A stretch of DNA of 64,000 nucleotides from Phycisphaerae bacterium (GTDB taxonomy: Bacteria; Planctomycetota; Phycisphaerae; UBA1845; Fen-1342), in the NCBI GenBank assembly GCA_022072445.1, contig JAJVHV010000005.1, forward strand, positions 1-64,000. Reading direction: 5' to 3'. The position numbers and the translations under genes were made by a program. Shown piece by piece: positions 27,247 through 35,000 of this stretch. Numbering within the stretch: position 1 is the stretch's first letter; each line of letters begins with the position of its first letter. Below the pieces are notes generated by a model that ran no database searches, had not been told where the DNA came from, and saw only the letters and a list, made by a program, of their open reading frames with translations.

Positions 27247-27269
27247 GACCGCCGGGATTGCCGGCGGTC
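27247..27269 (-). repeat. Intercistronic hairpin 3 in the ardA leader
   Basis: GACCGCCGG-CAATC-CCGGCGGTC on the minus strand, a 9-bp perfect stem followed by ATTTTCTT, lies between the promoter-like motif and the ardA ribosome-binding site. In that position it could act as an attenuator. Confidence 0.55.
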
Positions 27270-27290
27270 TTGTGTATCACTGAGACGACC

Positions 27291-27317
27291 GTATCATAAG
27301 TTTGATACAGATGGCAA
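27291..27317 (-). promoter_or_regulatory. Promoter/operator-like motif upstream of ardA
   Basis: On the minus strand the 27 bp begin TTGCCATCTGTATCAAACTT and end ATGATAC. The same motif with four changes occurs at 28273-28299 upstream of the next transcription unit. It holds TTGCCA (-35-like), TATGAT (-10-like, but only 13 bp away) and an inverted repeat TATCA-AACTTA-TGATA, so it may be a promoter overlapped by an operator. AT-rich against a GC-rich background. Confidence 0.55.
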
Positions 27318-27486
27318 GCAGAAAAAGCACATTTGTTGCGAGCTGCGGTCTGTGTGCTATGCTTTTGCGGTTCGCATGTGCCGGTGTCGCCGGCTGTGGC
27401 TCGACTGCTCGTTATCACTTATCCACGCGCTGCAATGCTCTGCCTGTCTTCCAGGCTTGGAAGTCGTCGCAGAGTCCGGCAAACCA

Positions 27487-27792
27487 CTACAAGCTCCACT
27501 CCTCACCACGGACTGTGCTCAGCGTGTTAGTCTCGTCAAGTTCGTTGCGCAGCCATGCCATCAGATAGCGATGACATAGTGGCAAGTGGCAGCACGGGCT
27601 CCCGTCAGGCCATTGTCGTACCACGTATTCCGGCGTTCTCCGCACGTACCAGGCGAGATAGGCGATGACTTCGCCGAAGTTCTGCGGGGCCAGGTCGCTG
27701 GCTCGTCTGATGCGGCATTTGCGGTGTTGTTGCGTCTGACAGCGTGTTCCTATTGTCCGACGCAATGCGTTCATCCAGTTCATTGGAAACAT
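27487..27792 (-). CDS. Hypothetical mobile-element protein
   Basis: A 101-residue protein, MFPMNWMNALRRTIGTRCQT, with a compact segment NFGEVIAYLAWYVRRTPEYV and a Cys/His group PCCHLPLCHRYLMAWLRNEL. The start at 27792 is chosen because AAAGGAG lies 8 bp upstream; an overlapping ATG at 27799 has only 2 bp spacing. No family recognised. It sits in the same direction as ardA. Confidence 0.6.
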   Translation of the reverse strand: MFPMNWMNALRRTIGTRCQTQQHRKCRIRRASDLAPQNFGEVIAYLAWYVRRTPEYVVRQWPDGSPCCHLPLCHRYLMAWLRNELDETNTLSTVRGEEWSL

Positions 27793-27817
27793 GTGTCATT
27801 CTCCTTTGTCTGTAAGT

Positions 27818-27848
27818 GAGCGACCCGCCCCTCTTCGGCGGACCGCTC
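27818..27848 (-). repeat. Intercistronic hairpin 4
   Basis: GAGCGGTCCGCC-GAAGAGG-GGCGGGTCGCTC on the minus strand folds with an outer GAGCG/CGCTC and inner CCGCC/GGCGG stem. It lies between the stop of the gene at 27857 and the AAAGGAG of the gene starting at 27792. Confidence 0.5.
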
Positions 27849-27856
27849 TTGGGTTG

Positions 27857-28099
27857 TTAAAGCATGTCTCCGTCGGCGAGTGTGACGGCCAGGCCGTCCA
27901 CGTCGTCGCCGAAAAGTTTCGCCAGCGTGGCGATTCGGCGAAGCCGGGCCTGTTCTGCGTCCGCAAGCACCGGCGGTTTCGCCGGACAAACCGGGCACCG
28001 CATGATGAGTCCGCCATTGCGTTTGAAGTCCGCGGGAGCTTCGTGAAGCACGTGGTCCATGTTCCACGGCTCGCCGCATCGAGTACAAACTAGGTCCAT
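27857..28099 (-). CDS. Small Cys-knuckle mobile-element protein
   Basis: An 80-residue protein MDLVCTRCGEPWNMDHVLHE with a first knuckle C-T-R-C and a second C-P-V-C (IMRCPVCPAKPP), so probably a zinc ribbon, followed by a helical end (EQARLRRIATLAKLFGDDVD). Proteins of this form accompany conjugation genes in many integrative elements; function unknown. The start at 28099 follows AGGA at a spacing of 5; the frame is open to 28183 without further support. First gene of its operon, with the 27-bp motif 174 bp upstream. Confidence 0.72.
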   Translation of the reverse strand: MDLVCTRCGEPWNMDHVLHEAPADFKRNGGLIMRCPVCPAKPPVLADAEQARLRRIATLAKLFGDDVDGLAVTLADGDML

Positions 28100-28272
28100 A
28101 TGTATCCTGTTATGAAACCCCGCATTGGCTTCGCGACGCGGGTGTGATACGGTGGGGTCGCTCTGGCCCGTGACGGCAGTCACGGAAGCTCACCGGTTGC
28201 CGGGCGGCTCGCCGCGTCAAATCCATTCTTGGCCAGGATGCACGCGGCGCCTCCTCAAGCAGCAAGGCGGGT

Positions 28273-28299
28273 GTATCATAAGTTTAATGCAGATTGCAA
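28273..28299 (-). promoter_or_regulatory. Second copy of the 27-bp promoter/operator motif
   Basis: On the minus strand it begins TTGCAATCTGCATTAAACTT and ends ATGATAC, matching 27291-27317 at 23 of 27 positions. It lies upstream of the small Cys-knuckle gene. Shared spacing and AT-richness make it a good candidate for the regulated promoter of the mobile-element genes. Confidence 0.55.
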
Positions 28300-28509
28300 C
28301 ATCTTTGAGGATGTTGTGAATGACCATTCGGTGGCGGTGAGTTGTGGCTGAGCAGTCTGCGTCGCCCGAAAGACTTGGCCATAGAGGGGACCCGCGAAGG
28401 GACGGCAAAAGTCCCGCGGCGGGGAGTCGCTGTGGGCAAGTCAGGTTGGTTCAGACGGCTGCAACAAGACGGTTGCGTTTGAGCAGCGTTATGCGGCATT
28501 CTGGGTGAT

Positions 28510-28935
28510 ATGCATCCCGCTGAACCAATATCTCTGACAACCCGCGAGCGAAACCGGCTGCGTGACCTGCTTCGTGAGCATGGCCCGCGTGCTCGAATTG
28601 GGCGGCGTGCCGGCATCCTGCTGCGGGCGGCGGATGGCCTGTCCAACGAGCGCATCGCTGCCGTTCTAAACACAGACCCGCACACGGTCGCCCGATGGCG
28701 GCAGCGATACCTGGATGGCGGCCTGCCCGCGATTTTGCAGGAGCTGCCCCGCTCTGGACGTCCGCCAACGGTTCCGGCGGACGAGGAAGTGGCCGCGGTT
28801 CGAAGGGCTCTGGCCGAAACGCCCCCCGACGGTCGTCCATGGTCGACCCGAAGCCTCGCCCGGCATCTGGGGGTGAGCCATTGCCGCATCTCCCGCCTCT
28901 GGCGGCGCGAGGGTGAGGCCGGGTCGGCAGCCTGA
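28510..28935 (+). CDS. IS630-type transposase N-terminal HTH protein, stand-alone or truncated
   Basis: A 141-residue protein with two HTH units as in the N-terminal half of IS630/Tc1-type transposases: LTTRERNRLRDLLREHGPRA, DGLSNERIAAVLNTDPHTVA, RWRQRYLDGGLPAILQELPR, then RSLARHLGVSHCRISRLWRR. The stop comes exactly where the DDE catalytic domain should begin; no DDE remnant is seen downstream. It is either the surviving half of a transposase or a domesticated DNA-binding protein. The open frame is clean, without frameshift. Confidence 0.65.
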   Translation: MHPAEPISLTTRERNRLRDLLREHGPRARIGRRAGILLRAADGLSNERIAAVLNTDPHTVARWRQRYLDGGLPAILQELPRSGRPPTVPADEEVAAVRRALAETPPDGRPWSTRSLARHLGVSHCRISRLWRREGEAGSAA

Positions 28936-29460
28936 ACCGGATGGGCGCGGCCCTGCCATGGTCCGGCTTGAATCCTGCTGTCTCATGGCTGCTGCCGCAT
29001 TGTTCTGTTTGAACTTCAACTTTTCAGACTATCTGCACGCCGGCGACGCCTCGCAGCGTTTGCGCTGCAAGCTAAATCAGATTGGGTCGTGCCGTGGGAG
29101 TTGGGCTGGCTGGTGGACGCTATGAGACCTGATTCGTGCGGAGGGGGTTGGCTCTCCTGTGTAGGGCCGTTCGCGACTGGCCGGGCGTGCCCCCAGCATC
29201 AGGTGCGTAGGGACCCGCTGTTTTTCCCCTGCGAAGGGTCGTCACCGGCAGTCACCCGCCGCTTGCCGCCGGAACGTCCTTTCTTGCGTCTGAAGTGAGG
29301 TCGGCGAGTGCTGTAAGGGAGTCTGATTCCTGTTAAGCGGTTCGAAGGTGACTTGGGCTCAGAAATGCGCTAGGCTCGACCTGCGAGACACTGTTTGTTT
29401 CGCGTTCGTCAGAATCATGCAAACGCGTGGCCTGACGTCTGAATCGTGGGATCGGACACC
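28936..29460. other. Gene-free stretch before the structured region
   Basis: About 525 bp without a supported gene. Open frames are short and lack ribosome-binding sites. Fewer strong hairpins are visible here than in the following 1.5 kb, so I place the left edge of the structured region near 29460, but it could begin earlier. Confidence 0.5.
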
Positions 29461-31010
29461 CGGTAAACCTGACCACCAATCAGGCTAAGGGGGCGGACTT
29501 CATCATCCGCCATGTTCGAGGCTCGTAGCGCTGGATTGCCATGAGAGTGGCTCGTCCAGTGCGAGGGAGGCTCGACAGAGTAAACCCGAATTCTTCGGAG
29601 TAATCCTGTTGTTCTATCCCATGTAAGTCCGGGCGAACCGCACACATTCTCAGTTCGTGGCTGCGTCTAATCGGCGGTCCGGGTGCGCGCCGTTCGCCCA
29701 AGTGCCGGCCTGCGGGTCGGCAGGAAGACGGGCGACCGGGACACACTCGCGCGCTCGCGCGAGCCGGATCAGTCAAAGTGGGTGATGCCGCCATGCGGCG
29801 GATAATCCCCCTGCGGGGTTCGGGCCAACCTTCGAGCGCATGCTCGGAGCGGCCCGCTCAACGCCAGCCCAGGCAGGGAGCTCGTCGGCAGCGATGCCGG
29901 CGACCGGGGCGATGATAAGCCTCGGCGTTCCACGAAAATCGTGGACGGTGAAAAGCTCAACTGCGAAAGGCGGGATGACCGCTTCTGGGTGAATTTGATC
30001 GGAGACGGTGCCAAACCGCGATAGAAAGACCTGCGCTGAGGGTAAGGGGAGCTTCTAGATTCGTACCCCGAAATCGTCCGTTTCGGCGGGCGTAAACATG
30101 CCCTCCGGCGGGAGCCGGCGGGTGATCAGCGTTGTGAACGCAACGTGCGGGAGAGACGCACGCGGCGTTTCCAGGTCAAGCGACGTGACCGATCAGACGG
30201 AGACTGGTTCTAACCGGGGAAGGACTTCGGCGGCCGGGGTGATGCCCGGTGCCCGCGATTTATCGCGTGGGTGCTTGAAAAGCCGGAGTCTGGGAGCGGG
30301 GCCTCAGTAGGAGCACGCGGAAGCGTGGCGGCAAAGCGGCAAGGCAGTCGCGATGCCGTTCGTGCATTTACGGGTGGTGCCGGATGCTGAACGACGACGA
30401 AAGGGCTGACGAGCAATTCCCATGTTTGCAGACGTGTCGGTGCGGCGCCGGGGCAGGGAAGTCCTGCCCCGGCCCGTTTCGGCGGGTCGGAAGACAGCCA
30501 ATGCGGTCAAACGAGGACCCTCGGGAGAGGGCCGTCGTTTGGCAGCGGAATGACGATGCACAGGCGGGGTGTACCCGCGTGTGCGTCGAGGTTGGGTGGC
30601 CGCAACTGCTGTGGATTCGCACTGATTTCTCGTAGTGCGGGATGCGTGGCATTCGCAAGAGAATTCGGCGGCTTGGTGCAGCGAGAGCATGAATCGGTGC
30701 TGCGATTTTGTGCATTGAGCAACTGCAATAGATGAATCTAGCCGCATGGTGCGGACGAGGGCCGGTCGCATGATGCGAGTCGATGAGCTGACGGCGACAC
30801 CGGCGACGGTGGGGCCAGAAGCAAGGTCGGATTCGCAACGGCGGGGAAGCGACGGCATTTGGATGCGCCAACGCGGTGATGGATTCACTGGTGGCAGTGT
30901 GCTCGAGGCGTAGCGGGAAGCGGCCTGGTTCTCATCGAAGAAGGTGGTTCTGCGCGCCGAGCCGGTAACGCGGGCGACCGCGTGGCCGGTGTGCGGGAGG
31001 TTCGGGTTCG
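29461..31010 (+). ncRNA. Candidate giant structured RNA (about 1.5 kb)
   Basis: No protein-coding frame is supported, yet strong hairpins follow each other almost without gap. Examples: 29468-29484; 29492-29511; 29531-29559 with an inner GCCA/TGGC; 29703-29722; 29746-29763; 29788-29801; 29807-29818; 29821-29856 (CGGGCC/GGCCCG around an inner 8-bp stem); 29884-29901 with a GCGA loop; 29929-29945; 29968-29984; 30068-30086; 30144-30162; 30254-30267; 30448-30472 (10 bp, CCGGGGCAGG); 30508-30541 (CAAACGA/TCGTTTG, inner loop GGGA); 30552-30587; 30618-30639; 30678-30703; 30762-30774. Wobble pairs are G-T on the plus strand (A-C on the other) and tetraloops are GNRA on the plus strand, so the RNA is read left to right, towards the two genes at 31031 and 31337. 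It matches no family I can recall. Confidence 0.6.
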
Positions 31011-31015
31011 AGCGA

Positions 31016-31027
31016 AAGGAGGTGATC
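31016..31027 (+). promoter_or_regulatory. Extended Shine-Dalgarno site
   Basis: AAGGAGGTGATC, 12 bases fully complementary to the usual 3' end of bacterial 16S rRNA, with GGAGG ending 8 bp before the ATG at 31031. Such full-length complementarity is rare; a shorter echo, AAAGGAGGTGA, recurs at about 31263-31273. Confidence 0.8.
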
Positions 31028-31030
31028 TGA

Positions 31031-31273
31031 ATGGGTTGGTGGCGCACGCGGAGCGGCGGGGTTATCGGCGACGGGCCGGCGAACATCATCGACGAGTTCG
31101 ATGAGGTCGCGTGGAAGCAGCCCTCGGAGATTCCGCCGAACGTGCGGGCACGCATCGTGGCGTGCTATCGGGAGGATTTCGACCGCGAGCCGACGGAACA
31201 GGAACTCCGGGAGTTGCTGGACTTCTGCGACGATGTCGGCCCGGACGGTTCATGCTCGAACGAAAGGAGGTGA
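31031..31273 (+). CDS. Small conserved-type protein linked to the structured RNA
   Basis: An 80-residue protein: Trp/Arg-rich start (MGWWRTRSGGVIGDGPANII), then an acidic helical core (DEFDEVAWKQPSEIPPNVRA, then ARIVACYREDFDREPTEQEL, then RELLDFCDDVG). The segment IPPNVRARIVACYREDFDREPT resembles a small DNA- or protein-binding helical bundle. No family named. It has an exceptional ribosome-binding site and is followed, 63 bp later, by the 191-residue gene; the pair looks like a module downstream of the RNA. Confidence 0.7.
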   Translation: MGWWRTRSGGVIGDGPANIIDEFDEVAWKQPSEIPPNVRARIVACYREDFDREPTEQELRELLDFCDDVGPDGSCSNERR

Positions 31274-31336
31274 ACAGGGCTTTGCGGGGTTGTGCCAGAA
31301 CAACCCGCTCATTTTGTCGGAGGAGGAGGGAGTCGC

Positions 31337-31912
31337 ATGGAGTATCGGTGTGTCGCAACATCCATCGAAGGGTTCGTTCAGCAACTCGCCGTCGCGTACA
31401 TCACGCACGGCTACTGGTTCTATGTCGCCGGGACGATCCCGGAAGGGAAGGATCCGACCGCCGTCGATGCGAAGCTCATCGATCGCTACGGTATCGGCAT
31501 CTCGAAATGGGCGCGGTGCCGGCGCAAGAAGCGGGGCTTGGCGAACATGCAGTACCTGCGGCACGAGCAGTTCTTCGTCCTATTGGCGACCAGGGGCCAG
31601 CACGAGTTCTTCGACCGCGAGCGGGTATCGATTCGGGATGTACGGCGGGTACCGATTAAGTTCGCCGGCTACAGCGTTGGATGTCGCAAGGGGCGGGATG
31701 GGAGATGGCATGCGTCTGTTCGCCTAGCGGCGGATCGATACTTGGAGCTGCGCGACGGACTGCTTGAGGGGGCTGCCGGACGTAAATCGTCAACTTTCGG
31801 CGAGAGCATCAAGGGGATTCGGTTCGCTCGGTTCGGTCCAGTTCGCCAGCAGCTCTTGTGCCTGCGGCGCGCTGTCACTCTCGCAAGATTGCCCGTCCGA
31901 CCATTTCGGTAG
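31337..31912 (+). CDS. Conserved-type protein of unknown function, partner of the structured RNA
   Basis: A 191-residue basic protein. The start at 31337 is set by GGAGGAGGGAGTCGC. Core phrases: TSIEGFVQQLAVAYITHGYW, FYVAGTIPEGKDPTAVDAKL, YGIGISKWARCRRKKRGLAN, MQYLRHEQFFVLLATRGQHE, SIRDVRRVPIKFAGYSVGCR. The pattern (alternating beta strands, conserved Tyr/Trp, and a run of Arg/Lys) suggests an RNA- or DNA-binding alpha/beta protein. I recall proteins of this type recurring as hypotheticals in planctomycetes but cannot assign a function. Its position directly after the RNA region suggests a ribonucleoprotein or a mobile-element maturase/endonuclease role; no catalytic motif is obvious. Confidence 0.72.
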   Translation: MEYRCVATSIEGFVQQLAVAYITHGYWFYVAGTIPEGKDPTAVDAKLIDRYGIGISKWARCRRKKRGLANMQYLRHEQFFVLLATRGQHEFFDRERVSIRDVRRVPIKFAGYSVGCRKGRDGRWHASVRLAADRYLELRDGLLEGAAGRKSSTFGESIKGIRFARFGPVRQQLLCLRRAVTLARLPVRPFR

Positions 31913-31954
31913 GCCTGGGCGTACAACCAAGGTCGTCGATGTAACACCATGTGC

Positions 31955-32052
31955 CACATAGCGTTACGGACAGTCACATAGCGTTTGCTATGCGTAATTA
32001 CCATGCGCACGCGAACGCATCTTGTTGACGGATAAAACCCGGACGCTATGAT
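31955..32052 (+). promoter_or_regulatory. Promoter and operator of the defence operon
   Basis: TTGACG (32025-32030), 16 bp, TATGAT (32047-32052) is the best promoter match in the window. Upstream lie two direct repeats CACATAGCGTT (31955-31965, 31975-31985; 20 bp apart, two helical turns) and an inverted repeat CATAGC-GTTT-GCTATG (31977-31992). CGCTATG recurs at 32044-32050, overlapping the -10. The first gene encodes an XRE domain, so autoregulation through these sites is likely. The predicted transcription start (about 32059) leaves almost no leader before the ATG at 32061, so the mRNA may be leaderless. Confidence 0.65.
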
Positions 32053-32060
32053 GCGCAAGT

Positions 32061-35000
32061 ATGATGCGTGCGATACCGTCGGGTCGAGGTGATTCTGCTG
32101 TCGCCGACCGCGTAAGGCGTCTGCGCGAGAAACTCGGACTGACTCAGGTCCAACTCGCGGAGTCGCTGGGGGTCTCGTTCGCCTCCGTAAATCGGTGGGA
32201 AAACGGGCAAGCGAAGCCGGGCTCGTTGGCGTGGCAGCAGATTCTGCGGTTGGAGTCGGCTGGCCTGGGAGCCCTGGGGCCATCGGACGACGCTGAACAG
32301 CGCAAAGGGTCGGTTCCGCTTGGCACGGACTTCCTGGCATCCGCCGGACGAGTTCGCCTCGTGGCCGAAGCCGAACGGCTCTCCTACGGGCACCTCTTCA
32401 ACCCGACTTTCGCGACGGAAGTGTCGCTGATTGACCCGCTGCCGCATCAGCGGATCGCAGTGTACGAGCACATGCTAACCCAGCCTCGATTGCGATTGCT
32501 GCTCGCCGACGACGCCGGTGCGGGCAAGACGATTATGGCGGGGCTGTACATCCGCGAGATGCTCGCCCGTCGACTTGTTCGGCGTGTGCTAATCGTGCCG
32601 CCGGCCGGCTTGGTCGGGAACTGGGAACGGGAACTTCGGACTCTATTCAGCCTCAACTTCCGAATCATCCGTGGACCTGATGTACGTCAGGGGAACCCCT
32701 TCGCGGACGCCGAGAGCGACCTGGCGATTTGCAGCGTTGACACGCTGAGCGGTGAAAGGGTGTTCGGGCCGCTGAAGGACCCGAGCGTCGAACCCTACGA
32801 CTTAGTCATTTTCGATGAGGCGCACAAGCTCGCGGCTGATCGCGAGGCGGACCTGACAGTTCGCCGGACCGAACGATACAAGCTGGCAGAATCGCTTGCC
32901 GGTATTCAGACCGACGATGCGCGGTGGCTACTGCCGTGGTCGGCGCAGCACCTCCTCCTGCTTACGGCGACGCCCCATATGGGTAAGGACTACCCGTATT
33001 ACTGCCTGTGGCGACTGCTTGAGCCGGAAGTCTTGCCGACACTCGATGCGTTCAACGCGTATCCAACGGACGCTCGACGACGGCATTTCATTCGGCGAAC
33101 AAAAGAGGAGATGGTGCACCTTGATGGGAGGCCGCTCTACCCCACGCGGGAATCGAACACGCTGAGCTTCGACCTGACGCAAGGCAGTGTCAGCGAACAG
33201 GCGCTGTACGACAAGACCACTGCATACATGCAAGCCTTCTACAACGCCGCGCAGATTCTGAATCGCTCGGCCGCGCGATTGGCGATGAGCGTGTTCCAGC
33301 GGCGGCTGGCCAGTTCCACGTTCGCGGTCAAGCGGTCGTTCGAGCGCCGACTTGAGCGGCTTAACGGTTTCATTGAGCGCGTCCGGGCGGGCAGGATCAC
33401 GGCGGACGAACTCCTGAAGGCCCAGAGGGAACTGAATAATCGGCGGGACCCATTTGACGACAGCACGGCGGATGATGACGCGACTGAGGATGGACAAGAG
33501 CGACACGAGCTGGCCGAAGATGAACTGCTGGAAACCATCATCTACACCTCGCTCGGTGAACTCGAAGCGGAACGCACGCAGGTCCAGGAATTGGTGGAGC
33601 TTGCACAAGCCGTGCTCGACACTGGGCAGGAGTCGAAGTTCGAGAAGCTGCGAGACGTTCTGAGCGACCCACAGTTTCGCGACGAAAAGCTCATCGTCTT
33701 CACCGAACACCGGGACACGCTGGCCTGGCTGGGACAACGGCTGGAGGCTCTCGGCTTCACCGACAAGATCGCGTTCCTTCACGGCGGGATGGACTACAAG
33801 GAGCGCGAGCGGCAGGTCGAGCATTTCCGCAGAGCGGACGGGGCCCAGTACTTGGTGGCAACCGACGCTGCGGGCGAAGGTATTAACCTCCAATTCTGCT
33901 GGTTGATGGTCAATTACGACATCCCGTGGAACCCAGCCCGTCTTGAACAGCGGATGGGCCGCATCCACCGCTACAAGCAGCAGCACGATCCGGTGATCAT
34001 CGTGAACCTCGTAGCAGGTAAGACGCGCGAGGGCCGCGTCCAGGCGACGCAGCTTCGCAAGCTTGAGGCGATGCGACGCGAGTTGGGCTCGGACAAGGTC
34101 TTCGACGTGATCGGCCGCACGTATGAGAACGTGTCCATCACGGCTCTGATGGCACAGTGCCTCACGGAGGATGGAGCATCGGAAGCCGTGAAGCGAATCG
34201 AGGGGACCCTCACCAAAGAGCAGATCGAAGCGCTTGAGGCACGCGAGAAGCGCCTGTTCGGCGATGGCGGCGACGTGAAGGGCGAACTGCCGCGCTTGCG
34301 TGATCAGTCGCGGGTGGAGATGTTCCGCAGGTTGTTGCCCGGCTACGTCCGCCAGTTTGTTGAGCGCGCCGCGGCCGAGCTCGACCTGGTGGTCGACGGC
34401 GACCTCGACGATTTCTTCGCGCTGCGGTCTGGGCGAGCGGCGGGGTTGGACCTGCTCTGGCCTGTGCTCGAATCGTATCCTGAGGAGACTCGCGAGCGAT
34501 TGACGGTACACCGCCCGAGCGAGTCGGAGGATGCGATCTTCCTGCACCCCGGGGAGCCACTGTTCGAGCGGCTTCGGGCCGTTGTGCTGGATCGGTTTGC
34601 AGCGGACGCCCAACGCGGCGCCGTGTTCATCGACCCGACGGCGGTTCGCCCGTACATCTTCCACCTGGCCGAGATCACTGTGGAGCGCCGCGCCGGCTCG
34701 ACGGGCGCGGACGGTGACGCAGAGTTGCTTGAATGCCGCCTGGTCGGTTTGAAAGACGACTCGGGGGTGATCGACGAGTCTCCGGTCGAGTACCTGCAGC
34801 TCCTGCGCGGCAGTGATCGCTTCCCGCCGGAGTTCGCTCGCGTCGCGCTGGCCGCGGAGGAGTCGAAGATTCGGGCGTCGCAGTACGCGGAGGAGAAGGT
34901 TGCGGCGCCGCTTGCGGCGGCCCGACAACGGGCGTTGCTCGACTCGCTGGCCGAGCGCGAGGAGTTTCTCGTCCGGGGTTACAACTCGCAGGATGCGGAG

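Noticed and set aside
29461-31010. Reading the structured region as a group II intron or rRNA piece.
   Set aside because: No domain V-like element, no GTGYG-type 5' end, no reverse transcriptase, and no rRNA core sequences are visible.
30304-31155. A 283-codon minus-strand frame across the structured region.
   Set aside because: Composition is Arg/Ser/Pro-rich and irregular, no start site is supported, and it runs into the well-supported gene at 31031 on the other strand.
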